A program made the translations under genes and the position numbers. 64,000 nt of DNA from Paenibacillus_AA sp045062745 (GTDB lineage Bacteria; Bacillota; Bacilli; Paenibacillales; NBRC-103111): positions 1 to 64,000 of the forward strand of contig NZ_JBJGED010000033.1 in assembly GCF_045062745.1 (NCBI RefSeq), written 5' to 3'. Shown one piece after another: positions 1 through 8,873 of this stretch (positions are counted from its first letter, which is position 1; every line of letters starts with the position of its first letter). The notes under the pieces are model-generated. The model searched no databases. It was not told where the DNA came from and saw only the letters and a list, made by a program, of their open reading frames with translations.

Positions 1-546
1 GGCGCACTCGTGTCCAGCTTCACTGTCACTTCCGCTGCTTCACTCACGTTCAACGCTGCGTCCGTCGCCGTCACGCGGTACACGTTGTCTCCCGCCACCG
101 CATCGTCGATCGTCACCACCGACGGGATTGTGCCGATCGTTTCGCTATAGAACGGCGTGGCTTCGCTTCCCTTGTACACCTTCACCGTCGAGCCTGCTTC
201 TGCGGTTATCGTCAGTTCCCGCTTCGTGCTCAATGCGTTCCAGTACGCCGGCGCCGTTACTTCCGGAGCGTTAGGGGCAGTCGTGTCCAGCTTCACTGTC
301 ACACTAGTCGCTTCACTCACGTTCAACGCTGCGTCCGTCGCCGTCACGCGATACACGTTGTCTCCCGCCACCGCATCGTCGATCGTCACCACCAACGGGA
401 TCGTGCCGATCGTTTCGCTATAGAACGGTATGGCTTCGCTTCCCTTGTACACCTTCACCGTCGAGCCTGCTTCTGCGGTTATCGTCAGTTCCCTCTTCGT
501 GCTCAGCGCGTTCCAATACGCCGGTGCGTTTACACTTGGAGCCGCC
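1..546 (-). repeat. Tandem 273-bp coding repeats (Ig-like units of 91 aa)
   Basis: Bases 1-273 and 274-546 are nearly identical copies with a period of exactly 273 bp. For example tgtccagctt lies at 11 and 284, and cttcgcttcc at 161 and 434. A third, clearly diverged unit lies at about 547-830. The two copies differ only at scattered bases, so the array was recently duplicated or homogenised. It continues past the left edge, so copy number cannot be read here. Confidence 0.93.
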
Positions 547-2489
547 GGCCCCACCGTATCCACCACCACACTAGCGCTAGCCGCCCCACTGACATTCCCA
601 GCTGCATCCGTAGCAGTAGCACGGAACGTGTATGCCCCATCTCCACCCACAGTTACCGGCACTACCTCATAAGTAGCACTCGTCACCGTACTCGTGAAGA
701 ACGGCACAGACTGTTCATTCAAGAAAACCTGCAACTGCGAACCTAACTCCGCGGTCACCTGCAACTGTCTCAGGCTGCCCGCATTCCAATATGTCGGCAA
801 TGGCGCAATCGAAGGTGGCTGCGGTGCAGTCCGGTCTACCCGAATGGCCGGCACCGAAATGCGACTGCTGAGCGTTCCAGCAGTATTGATCGCATCGACC
901 TGCAAGCTATATGGCCCTTCCGCCAAGGCAACCTCAAAAACAACTTCCCCACTTGATCCAACAACTTGCTCACCCAACTTCTGTGAAGAGTTCCAAAGTC
1001 GAATCGTATTCCCGACTATACCTCCGACACGAATTGTAACATTCGCCGCATTCGTAGTTAACGATGCAACCGGACTCTTCACCACCGGCGTACCTGGAGG
1101 CGGAACTTCCGGCTCCTCCGAACCCGATCCAGGCTGCTGCGTGCCAGTTCCGGGCTGTTGCGTTCCCGGTTGTTGGGTTCCGGGTTGCTGAGTTCCCGGC
1201 TGCTGCCCACCCTGCTGCTGTTGTTGCTGATCAGTCCTCTGCTTATCCGCTTCAAACCGGGCTTTCTCCGCCTCCCCAAGTCCCTGCTTATACGTTTCCT
1301 CCGTCTGTTGCTTTTGCTGCTGCTGGGCTTGACGGTTTGCCTCTTCCTGCTTCGCCTTCTCCGCCTCCAGTTGCGCCAGCAGAGCCGCATTCTGACGAGC
1401 GCGCTCTTCTTCCTGCAGCCGTGCTTCATCCTGCTTTTGTTTCCGCTCCGCCTCGAGCCGCGCCAGTTCGGCCTCCTTCGCCTTCAACACTTCCGGATCA
1501 GTCGCGATCGTTTTATCGAAAGGCTTCACATTAGCCAAATCAATCTTTTCACCAGTAAGGCTTTCATTGACTTTGGCGATCAACGTATCCATCTCTTTGG
1601 CGTCTACTTTGTTCGTATCCTTGGCCACTTTAGCGATATTCGCGACGAGGTTGGTCAGGTTTCCCCCGAATTGGGAAAGGGTGCCCGCATCCGACAAAGT
1701 CAACCCGGATTTAGGATCGACTTGCTTCGTTCCGGTTCCAACCTGCTCGATAAACGTTTGGTTCTCCTCCGCGATTTGTTGAATCGTCTCAATGAGCTGT
1801 ACGATCATCGCCGGGTTTGCCCTACTCACGAATTCTTCAATGTTCAAAGGCGCAACCCCTACAGAGGGGTCAACACCGGCACCCGAATCAGGCAATGTGA
1901 ACTGCTGCCCCGGATAAATGTTCGCTGATGCGGAGGCATCCTCGTTCTCATTTCCCGTCGAGGAAGCATTCAGAACCCCCGATGCCATAATGGCAAAAAT
2001 TTGCCCCAGCTTGGTCTCGATGTATCCGTTGGAGCCCCGCACCCCCATGACGGCGGTCGGTGTTTCTACCTCGAATTCGTCTTCGGCATTAACGAGCTTC
2101 TTGACCTTGAACCACAGCGATCCGGCCCACACCTTCAACTTGGACTTCTTCCCACCGGCCGCTTCGACCAGACTGGAGATGTAGAGCTCCGTATTTTCGC
2201 CGATCGTCACTTCATCTTCCTGATCCACGATTTGTAGGGTGATACTGGAGCCCGCTTCGGTCTTGATATGATCCCCCTGGTTCAAGCTCATTTCCTCGAA
2301 AGCCCGATAGCTGTTCGATCCTCCGGCCTTCGTCACCATAACCGTCCCTTGGAGGGACACTACGATCGCAGCGCGACTGTCTTTGGCCTGAGCCGGATGC
2401 GTCCCCCAGAACGTCGTTCCGCCAAGACTGAAGCTCACGGCCAAAATTAGGGTTATGACGTAATACTTCCATCGTTCCGCTTTCCCCAC
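1..2489 (-). CDS. Secreted FecR-domain protein with Ig-like repeats (C-terminus outside window)
   Basis: Partial protein of at least 829 aa, read right to left and still open at base 1. The start is the GTG at 2489, which has an AGGAGG 11 nt upstream and opens a signal peptide ending near THPAQA. A FecR-like domain follows (about residues 35-165, including AVMGVRGSNGYI), then a conserved linker with YPGQQ. After that come a Q/E/A-rich coiled coil, a linker of QQPGT repeats, and at least three Ig-like repeats that begin AP(A)YWNA. It is a close paralogue of the FecR gene at 6292-8832 over the first ~330 residues. In the family, FecR domains sense or bind outside the membrane; here the protein looks like a secreted, possibly surface-bound adhesin. 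Ligand unknown. Confidence 0.85.
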   Translation of the reverse strand, partial: MGKAERWKYYVITLILAVSFSLGGTTFWGTHPAQAKDSRAAIVVSLQGTVMVTKAGGSNSYRAFEEMSLNQGDHIKTEAGSSITLQIVDQEDEVTIGENTELYISSLVEAAGGKKSKLKVWAGSLWFKVKKLVNAEDEFEVETPTAVMGVRGSNGYIETKLGQIFAIMASGVLNASSTGNENEDASASANIYPGQQFTLPDSGAGVDPSVGVAPLNIEEFVSRANPAMIVQLIETIQQIAEENQTFIEQVGTGTKQVDPKSGLTLSDAGTLSQFGGNLTNLVANIAKVAKDTNKVDAKEMDTLIAKVNESLTGEKIDLANVKPFDKTIATDPEVLKAKEAELARLEAERKQKQDEARLQEEERARQNAALLAQLEAEKAKQEEANRQAQQQQKQQTEETYKQGLGEAEKARFEADKQRTDQQQQQQGGQQPGTQQPGTQQPGTQQPGTGTQQPGSGSEEPEVPPPGTPVVKSPVASLTTNAANVTIRVGGIVGNTIRLWNSSQKLGEQVVGSSGEVVFEVALAEGPYSLQVDAINTAGTLSSRISVPAIRVDRTAPQPPSIAPLPTYWNAGSLRQLQVTAELGSQLQVFLNEQSVPFFTSTVTSATYEVVPVTVGGDGAYTFRATATDAAGNVSGAASASVVVDTVGPAAPSVNAPAYWNALSTKRELTITAEAGSTVKVYKGSEAIPFYSETIGTIPLVVTIDDAVAGDNVYRVTATDAALNVSEATSVTVKLDTTAPNAPEVTAPAYWNALSTKRELTITAEAGSTVKVYKGSEATPFYSETIGTIPSVVTIDDAVAGDNVYRVTATDAALNVSEAAEVTVKLDTSA

Positions 2490-2548
2490 TCGCCACCGGA
2501 CCTCCTTTTGCCCAATTTTAGAAACCTCATTCTTGCCTGTCCTGCCCT

Positions 2549-2580
2549 CAAAAAAAGATGCCAGCACTTGTGCCGGCATC
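2549..2580 (-). terminator. Intrinsic terminator after the NHL gene
   Basis: On the minus strand a GATGCCgGCAC/GTGCtGGCATC stem is followed by seven T. It closes the cyclase-FecR-dockerin-NHL unit and separates it from the second FecR gene. Confidence 0.9.
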
Positions 2581-2604
2581 ATCGAGTCGAATCGTGGGTG
2601 TAAA

Positions 2605-4215
2605 TTATCGTAAAATTACGGTTTCGGTTGCTGCGTCCCATTGGACGTCCAAGCCGAGTTCTTCCGAGAAGAACCGAATCGGGACGTACGTGAGGTCCGC
2701 TTGAATATAAGGCGCCACATCGATCTCCTTGATCACAGCGGCTGTGTTCGGAACAATGCGTTTGATCTGCTGCTTGCCGATCGTTAATTCTACGCTGGTA
2801 CTGCCTTTGGACAAAAGTACGGTGCGTTCGCCTGTTGTAGCATTTTCGTTAAACTTCACTTCAAAGCCCAACGCTTCCGTAATGGCGCGAACCGGAACCA
2901 GCACCCGCCCATTCACATTCTCAGGCTGGGACTCGAAGGTGACGCGCTTATCTCCATTGACGACCTTGATGACACCATCATCCGTTATGCCGTCCGGCAA
3001 GGAGTAGAACGACAGCTTCCGGATTTTATTGTTGTAAGCATCGGCGATCCAAACGCTGCCATCAGCCCCAACAGCGACGTCGGTCGGGTTTTGCAGACCC
3101 GCTTTGCGATCCGGTCCGTCCGCGAAACCGCTAAGCCCCTCGCGCTCACCGGCCAACGTGGACACGACCCCATCCTTCAGATAGCGAATCGAATGATTCA
3201 GACTATCCGCGATAAGTAAACCGCCCTCAGCGGTAAGCGCCAAGCCTTTCGGGTACTTGAAAGCCGCCTCACTGGCCTTGCCATCGATCAAATCTCCAGC
3301 TGCATACAACTCATTTTTTTCATACAACGCTGCGTTGCCGGCTGGAATGAGCCCGGCTACCGTGGAGACTTGCCCCGTCTTGAAATCGATATAGCGAATC
3401 AATTGGTTGCCGGTATCGCTCACGTACAAGTTGCCTTGCGCATCCAACACCAGACCGCCTGGCTCATTGAACTTAGCCGATTTCAAGGCACCGTCCGCGT
3501 AGTCCCCTGCGGGAACCACTTGACCCGGCACGATCTCCACCGCTCGCGTGGATAGAGCATTCAACGTGGACACCGTTCCATCGGCGGTAATTTTACGGAT
3601 TGCATGGTTAAGCGTGTCCGCCACGTACAAGGTTCCGTCGGCCGCGACAGCCACATCTTGCGGTGAGTGGAAGGAAGCCTCCTTCCCTTTTCCATCCTTG
3701 CTCCCGAGTACACCGCTTCCTGCAAGCGTAGTGACATTGCCTGTAGTGTCAATTTTACGGATCGCATGGTTCTCGGAATCCGCGACATATACGGTACCTT
3801 GCGCATCCGCAGCCAAACCTTTCGGTTGCTGGAAAACGGAAGCCGCAACTTTGCCATCGACCAAGCCACCGATCGGATTATCGTAATTGTCTCTCTTGAA
3901 AGTAATTCCGGCATACGCGGACATCTGGTTGCCCGACAACTTACGGATCAGATGACTCTTCGAGTCTGCAACGAGCCAAGAACCGTCAGTCATAGGTAGC
4001 AGGCTCCATGGGCTCCTAAACGTAGCCGACGTTGCGTCGCCGTTCGCTTCTCCGTTGTCGCCCTTGCCCGCCACCGTAGAGACGCTGCCGAGAATTTGGT
4101 TGTTGCCTCCGATAACCGCTTGCTCGATCGGGACCGCCGCCCATGCTGCGGTCGCGCTGCCGAGGAGCAAGACGCTCGTTAGCAAAGCCGTGCTTAACAT
4201 TCTTAAAGGTTTCAT
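2605..4215 (-). CDS. Secreted NHL-repeat protein with copper amine oxidase N-like domain
   Basis: 536 aa. A signal peptide ends near AAWAA. Residues ~40-410 form a beta-propeller of NHL repeats, each with a core like LYVADTLNHAIRKI. Residues ~420-536 match the copper amine oxidase N-terminal-like domain common in secreted Firmicute proteins (motifs RVLVPVRAITEALG and YVPIRFFSEELG). The start ATG has AAGGAG 6 nt upstream, just after the stop of the preceding gene (10-nt gap), so the two are cotranscribed. NHL propellers usually bind proteins or carbohydrates; the C-terminal domain often acts as a surface attachment or interaction module. The substrate is unknown. Confidence 0.88.
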   Translation of the reverse strand: MKPLRMLSTALLTSVLLLGSATAAWAAVPIEQAVIGGNNQILGSVSTVAGKGDNGEANGDATSATFRSPWSLLPMTDGSWLVADSKSHLIRKLSGNQMSAYAGITFKRDNYDNPIGGLVDGKVAASVFQQPKGLAADAQGTVYVADSENHAIRKIDTTGNVTTLAGSGVLGSKDGKGKEASFHSPQDVAVAADGTLYVADTLNHAIRKITADGTVSTLNALSTRAVEIVPGQVVPAGDYADGALKSAKFNEPGGLVLDAQGNLYVSDTGNQLIRYIDFKTGQVSTVAGLIPAGNAALYEKNELYAAGDLIDGKASEAAFKYPKGLALTAEGGLLIADSLNHSIRYLKDGVVSTLAGEREGLSGFADGPDRKAGLQNPTDVAVGADGSVWIADAYNNKIRKLSFYSLPDGITDDGVIKVVNGDKRVTFESQPENVNGRVLVPVRAITEALGFEVKFNENATTGERTVLLSKGSTSVELTIGKQQIKRIVPNTAAVIKEIDVAPYIQADLTYVPIRFFSEELGLDVQWDAATETVILR

Positions 4216-4225
4216 TGCGTTCTCC

Positions 4226-6292
4226 TTATCTAGGAATGATCATAAAGGGTTTGATCAGGGTCATTAAATAGTTGTAGTCGTTAGCGTCGCTAGTTCCATC
4301 TTGATTGAAGTCAAATTGGTTCGGCACAATCTTCTGCGAAAAACGCACCACATCGCCGATATTCAATGGAGTAAGATCCGATGGATTAGATCGGTTAAGC
4401 GTAGGGACAACATTCAGAATTACATTCTCATAATTTTCCTTCCGGAAATTTAATCCATCAATTTCCACGTTGTTGGTTTGAATGAATGGTACTGTATAAT
4501 CTAATTCAAAAGTATTAGCAATTGTTTTGACCTTCCACTTCCCGTGACCGAAACCTCGGATGACAACATCCCCAGCTTCATTCGTCTGTAAATCATAATA
4601 ATTGAATGGATTGTAATCATCTACCAAGACCACTGGTTGATTAGCATAAATAGAGGTTGTGGGTTGCCCTGTACTGTCATTTAAGATCGATACATGCAAT
4701 TTGACCAATGGAATATCGGCTGTTGTTGAAAGCAATTTAACTATGCTCGAATCCAACAGATTAGCATTTACAATCTGCACGAAGTACGGTTTCTCATCAT
4801 CCGAGGCAACATAGAATTTAGAACCAAAATCCATTTCTGAACCTATCGGGGTCGAGCCTTGATATAGTTGGAACTTCACCCCAGATGTTCCAATATTCTG
4901 TGCAATATCTCCTTGGCTAGTTCGTAGAGAAAGGTAGTACTCCGAATCGTACTCTTCGTCTGGCAAAGCCTCCAACACCTGTACATCTGCTCCCAAGATG
5001 AGCGTTGCATTATGCTGAAGGACTACCTGACTTCTGAGAAATTCAGAATCACGCACGAACCAGTAGTCACCAATGTTATAACTTAAAGAGTACGGATTAA
5101 AGGCATAGGAAAACGCAAAAGTTTTATTGCGGTCCAAGTTAAAATCAAGAGCATCTTCTTCGAACGAAACGGGTCCCGCTTTTATCGGAATTAACTTAAA
5201 CTTCAAATCGGATACTTGAGAATTGACGGCCGAAAAATTAACTTGTGACATAGGCACACTGTTGTCAATCCGATTGGGGATCGGGTAAAACTCGGATGAA
5301 AATATCGTTGTCGGATTACCAAGTATATACTGATGCGTTGCCGTCTGTATCTCCACATATTCATAAAACGAGCCCATATCCCATTCTAGTTGCGGATCAA
5401 TATAGTAGCTTATGTTTTGGTTGTATTCAATTATAGGATGTTTGATGTCATATTGATCATCTGACCAAAGAGCGCCAAAATGATGCCGAATCGACATGCT
5501 CTCTGGCGTTTCACCACTTAATCCAAAGCTTGAGGTGTAAAATGGCCACAAGTCAGAAATATTGATTTTCTCCCGAATCACTTGATCAAAAGGAAATTCA
5601 GACCAGTAACTACCGACCTTGGCAAGATAGTATTGCTTCACGTTAGTTATGGTTTTCTCTAGAACAGCCAAGAGATTCGAGCCAAAAAGTGAACTTACAT
5701 CTTTCAAGATGAAATAATGTCCAGCTGTCGGACTAGCCCAAGTTTGGACTTCTCCATTAAGCTTTAAGGAGTTAAATGTCGCATTGGGATCATTTACATC
5801 AATTCGCACAAGCTTAATACTATCGGAAAAGAACCCGATAGGAATAATCTTCTGACTATCCCCATAATCCCCGATTACCAGAAATAATAAGTCTGTCGAG
5901 TTGACTGAAATATTCGTTAACCGCCCTAAACTTGTATTGGAATCAATGACTCCACTAGTCCTCAGGGTACCATTTCCATCGACAATTTTAATAGATTGAC
6001 CATTAAAATTTGTGTCCTTTACTACAAACTCATACGCATCACCAGCACCGAGATTCGACAAATTAAGAGTTTGCTCGCGCTCGTACTCGTAATCGCTCAA
6101 TTGGGTGCATACAGCATCTGGGGCGATAACGCTGTATACGGCAGCATATACAGAACTGGATACGGTCTGGCAGGAAGCGGGGGCAATAGAAGCCTCCGCT
6201 TTATTGTATGGAAGAGAGCCTACAAGATGAAACACGTTCAGTAGCAACGCTGCAATTAGAATACGTGATAGTAAGCTGATTTTATTAAGCAT
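4226..6292 (-). CDS. Secreted protein with C-terminal dockerin-type calcium loop
   Basis: 688 aa, not recognised over most of its length. A signal peptide covers residues 1-~35. The body is beta-rich and aromatic, without a known catalytic motif. The last ~40 residues carry DFNQDGTSDANDYNYL (from about residue 661), a calcium-binding loop of the dockerin/EF-hand type, preceded by a possible degenerate first half (IGDVVRFSQKI). The start ATG overlaps the stop of the cohesin-bearing gene by 1 nt (TGATG), with GGAGGG 8 nt upstream, which indicates translational coupling. The gene is visibly more AT-rich than most neighbours, which hints at separate ancestry. Only half a dockerin is convincing; it could be an isolated EF-hand-like loop. 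Confidence 0.8.
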   Translation of the reverse strand: MLNKISLLSRILIAALLLNVFHLVGSLPYNKAEASIAPASCQTVSSSVYAAVYSVIAPDAVCTQLSDYEYEREQTLNLSNLGAGDAYEFVVKDTNFNGQSIKIVDGNGTLRTSGVIDSNTSLGRLTNISVNSTDLLFLVIGDYGDSQKIIPIGFFSDSIKLVRIDVNDPNATFNSLKLNGEVQTWASPTAGHYFILKDVSSLFGSNLLAVLEKTITNVKQYYLAKVGSYWSEFPFDQVIREKINISDLWPFYTSSFGLSGETPESMSIRHHFGALWSDDQYDIKHPIIEYNQNISYYIDPQLEWDMGSFYEYVEIQTATHQYILGNPTTIFSSEFYPIPNRIDNSVPMSQVNFSAVNSQVSDLKFKLIPIKAGPVSFEEDALDFNLDRNKTFAFSYAFNPYSLSYNIGDYWFVRDSEFLRSQVVLQHNATLILGADVQVLEALPDEEYDSEYYLSLRTSQGDIAQNIGTSGVKFQLYQGSTPIGSEMDFGSKFYVASDDEKPYFVQIVNANLLDSSIVKLLSTTADIPLVKLHVSILNDSTGQPTTSIYANQPVVLVDDYNPFNYYDLQTNEAGDVVIRGFGHGKWKVKTIANTFELDYTVPFIQTNNVEIDGLNFRKENYENVILNVVPTLNRSNPSDLTPLNIGDVVRFSQKIVPNQFDFNQDGTSDANDYNYLMTLIKPFMIIPR

Positions 6293-8832
6293 CAGGAGAT
6301 CCCTCCGTTCTGGATGCTAAAATTAATGGAGGAATCCTCATAAATTGAGCCGGGATTCACAATCCTGCCATTCTTGTCGACTATCCTTAGGTTCAGGGTA
6401 ATGGTTCCATTCTGTTCTTCTGGTACGTATGGAATGCTGGAGAATGTAAAGCGAACTAGCCTCTTTGTTCCCGAAATATCAATATTGTCTACAGCTGTCC
6501 GACCGTCTGAATAGTTGGAAATCAGATACAATAAAACATTCTTATGAATCTCAACATCATAAGCCTGTTCGAGCCTTGCTACACTTGAACTGGTATTAAA
6601 AATTTCATTACCCTGGTAGCCTGGATTTCCATAGATTCCAGAGGTTCCAGAGGTTTCATGGGTTCCATAGGTTCCATAGGTTCCATAGGTTCCAGACGAG
6701 TACCACGAATATATAGGAAGATCGTAATTAAGTCGTGCCTCGACCGCATAGAGGGAAGACTCACCTGTAAATTGACTCAGCTCAACATCAATATAAAATT
6801 GTTGGCCTGGTACAATGCTGAATTCGTTCGTTGATTTCGAAATCGTGCTTGGTGTAACGGTGAATGTAGCTTTAGCGGGACCACCGGTATCTGGGTTTAC
6901 AACGGTAACCGTCACACTTATTTCTTGAGTGGATACATTGCCTGCTCCGTCCTGCAACTTCACATAGATCGTCTTCGGTCCGGTTCCACTAGTCAGCTGG
7001 TAATTGGTTACGGTTGGTGAGAAGTTTACAAATTCATCAAAGGAGCCGGAAACTTGGGACAAACTCATTTTCGTCGTATCACTGGACGCATCAATATTCA
7101 GTGTAACGACATTGGAGGTAACGGTATTACCGCCGCTAACAGAGATGGAACCGGTCGGCGCACTCGTATCCAACATTATCCCAGGCAAAATCGCTCGCTC
7201 GCTCTCAAGCCCATTCAACCTAGCAGTAAGCGACAACTGATTAATGCCTTCGCGCAGCTGGATTTGCAGCGAGCTCGAACCACTGCTTCCAATCGTTACA
7301 CTTTCTCTAGCTTCCGATCCCGCCCATACTTGGACCGTTGCACCTACTTGTGCGCTAACGGTTAAGCTCAGCGTAGGTTTATTCGTGAGAGTCTGAATAT
7401 TAGCCGTACTAAAAGTAGGTTTCGTCGGAGCTACCGGATCCGGCTCATTCCCGCTCCCCGTATCCCCGCCCGTATTCCCGTTGTTCCCCGTATTGCCCGG
7501 GTTGGTATTCGGATTCGGCGTAGGCGTCGAAGACGTGTTGTTCTGCTGCTGCTGTTCCTGCTTTTTCTTCTCGTCCTCCGCCTTCTGCTTGTTCTGCTCG
7601 AACTGCTGCTTCTGTGCGTCGCTCAGACTATTCTTGAATGCATCCTCAGCATTTTTCGCAGCTTCCTCTTTAGCCTTACGATTCGCCTGTTCAAATGCCT
7701 TTTGAGCGGCTTCCAGTAGCCTCAACAGTGCGACATTTTCCTTTTGTTTGTCTTCCAGCTCTTTAGCCGCCCGATCCCGTTCTTGCTGAGATTGGGACTG
7801 CTGCTGCTTAGCGGTTTCTTCCCGTTTCTTAGCCACTTCCGGGTCCATCCCGGCCGTCTTGTCGAACTTGGGCACGTTGTTCAGATCGATCTTTTGGCCG
7901 GTCGTAGACTGGTTGGCTTTATCGATCAAGGATTGCACCGTAGTCTTATCGAGTTTGTTCGTATCCGCGGCGGTCTTGGCGACGTTGGCCAAAAGGGCGG
8001 TCAGGTTGTTCCCGAACTTGCTGAGATCGGCAGGATTGCCTAGCTGCAAGCCCGATTTCGAATCGACTTGCTTCGACCCCGTGTTCACATCTTGTACGAA
8101 CTGCTCGTTCTCTTCCCGAATCTCCTGAAGGGTCGTGAGGAACTTCTCAATCACGCCCGGAGAGGCATTTTGCACGAAGGACTCAATGTCCAAGCCCGAC
8201 ACGGCCTCGGAAGGATCGATATCCGAGCTGCCCGACAGGTTGATCTGCTGCCCCGGATAGATCGAGGCGGTGGAAGAAGTGCTGTCTTCGGACCCCGATT
8301 TTTTCTCGGTCGCCAAGACGCCGGAAGCCATCATCGCGAACAATTCGCCCAGCTTCGCTTGAATATACCCGTTGGAGCCGCGGACGCCCATGACGGCGGT
8401 CGAGGTTTCCAGCTCGAATTCGTCATCCGCGTTGACCAGTTTCTTCACCTTGAACCACACGGAGCCGGCCCACATCTTGAACTTCGACTTCTTGGCCCCG
8501 TCCGTCTCCATAAGGCTCGAGATATACAATTCCGTATCCGGCCCGACCGTAACTTCATCCTCTTGATCTACCACTCTCAATACGATGCTAGATCCGGATT
8601 CCGTCCGAATGTGGTCGCCCTGATTCAAGCTCATGTCGGCATAGGCCCGATATTCGTTCGAGCCGCCGGCCTTGGTGACCATGACGGTCCCCTCGACGCT
8701 GACGGCGATAGCCGCCCGGGTATCTTTGGCCGCGACGGTCCCGGCGAAGCCGCCGGTCATCAGGCTAAGCAGCATGGCCCAACAGACGACTTGCGCCAAC
8801 CACTTGCGTGTCTTCCCAGTATTCATTCTCAT
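6292..8832 (-). CDS. Secreted FecR-domain protein with C-terminal cohesin-like domain
   Basis: 846 aa. The signal peptide ends near GTVAA. A FecR domain covers ~40-170 (AVMGVRGSNGYI), followed by the YPGQQ linker shared with the paralogue at the left edge. Residues ~330-440 form a charged coiled coil, ~445-475 a P/N/G/T-rich linker, and ~480-670 two Ig-like domains. The last ~160 residues resemble a cohesin fold: an opening like VPGQQFYIDVELSQF, then LYAVEARLNYD, and near the end ITLNLRIVDKNGRIV. A run of GTYG repeats sits inside this domain. It lies between the CHASE2 cyclase and the dockerin-type protein. The cohesin call rests on pattern only. Confidence 0.85.
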   Translation of the reverse strand: MRMNTGKTRKWLAQVVCWAMLLSLMTGGFAGTVAAKDTRAAIAVSVEGTVMVTKAGGSNEYRAYADMSLNQGDHIRTESGSSIVLRVVDQEDEVTVGPDTELYISSLMETDGAKKSKFKMWAGSVWFKVKKLVNADDEFELETSTAVMGVRGSNGYIQAKLGELFAMMASGVLATEKKSGSEDSTSSTASIYPGQQINLSGSSDIDPSEAVSGLDIESFVQNASPGVIEKFLTTLQEIREENEQFVQDVNTGSKQVDSKSGLQLGNPADLSKFGNNLTALLANVAKTAADTNKLDKTTVQSLIDKANQSTTGQKIDLNNVPKFDKTAGMDPEVAKKREETAKQQQSQSQQERDRAAKELEDKQKENVALLRLLEAAQKAFEQANRKAKEEAAKNAEDAFKNSLSDAQKQQFEQNKQKAEDEKKKQEQQQQNNTSSTPTPNPNTNPGNTGNNGNTGGDTGSGNEPDPVAPTKPTFSTANIQTLTNKPTLSLTVSAQVGATVQVWAGSEARESVTIGSSGSSSLQIQLREGINQLSLTARLNGLESERAILPGIMLDTSAPTGSISVSGGNTVTSNVVTLNIDASSDTTKMSLSQVSGSFDEFVNFSPTVTNYQLTSGTGPKTIYVKLQDGAGNVSTQEISVTVTVVNPDTGGPAKATFTVTPSTISKSTNEFSIVPGQQFYIDVELSQFTGESSLYAVEARLNYDLPIYSWYSSGTYGTYGTYGTHETSGTSGIYGNPGYQGNEIFNTSSSVARLEQAYDVEIHKNVLLYLISNYSDGRTAVDNIDISGTKRLVRFTFSSIPYVPEEQNGTITLNLRIVDKNGRIVNPGSIYEDSSINFSIQNGGIS
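6626..6697 (-). repeat. 9-bp coding microsatellite
   Basis: Eight tandem units of 9 bp (ttccatagg and close variants ttccagagg, tttcatggg) encode GTY/GTS/GIY triplets inside the cohesin-like domain. Whole-unit gain or loss keeps the frame, so the length could vary between strains. Confidence 0.9.
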
Positions 8833-8873
8833 TCCAGTTCTCTTTCTCCTCTCTGTCTAGCACTTCCTAATCT

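Noticed and set aside
1..830. Repeats as a CRISPR array
   Set aside because: Period is 273 bp and codes for 91-aa Ig-like units; no short repeats with unique spacers.
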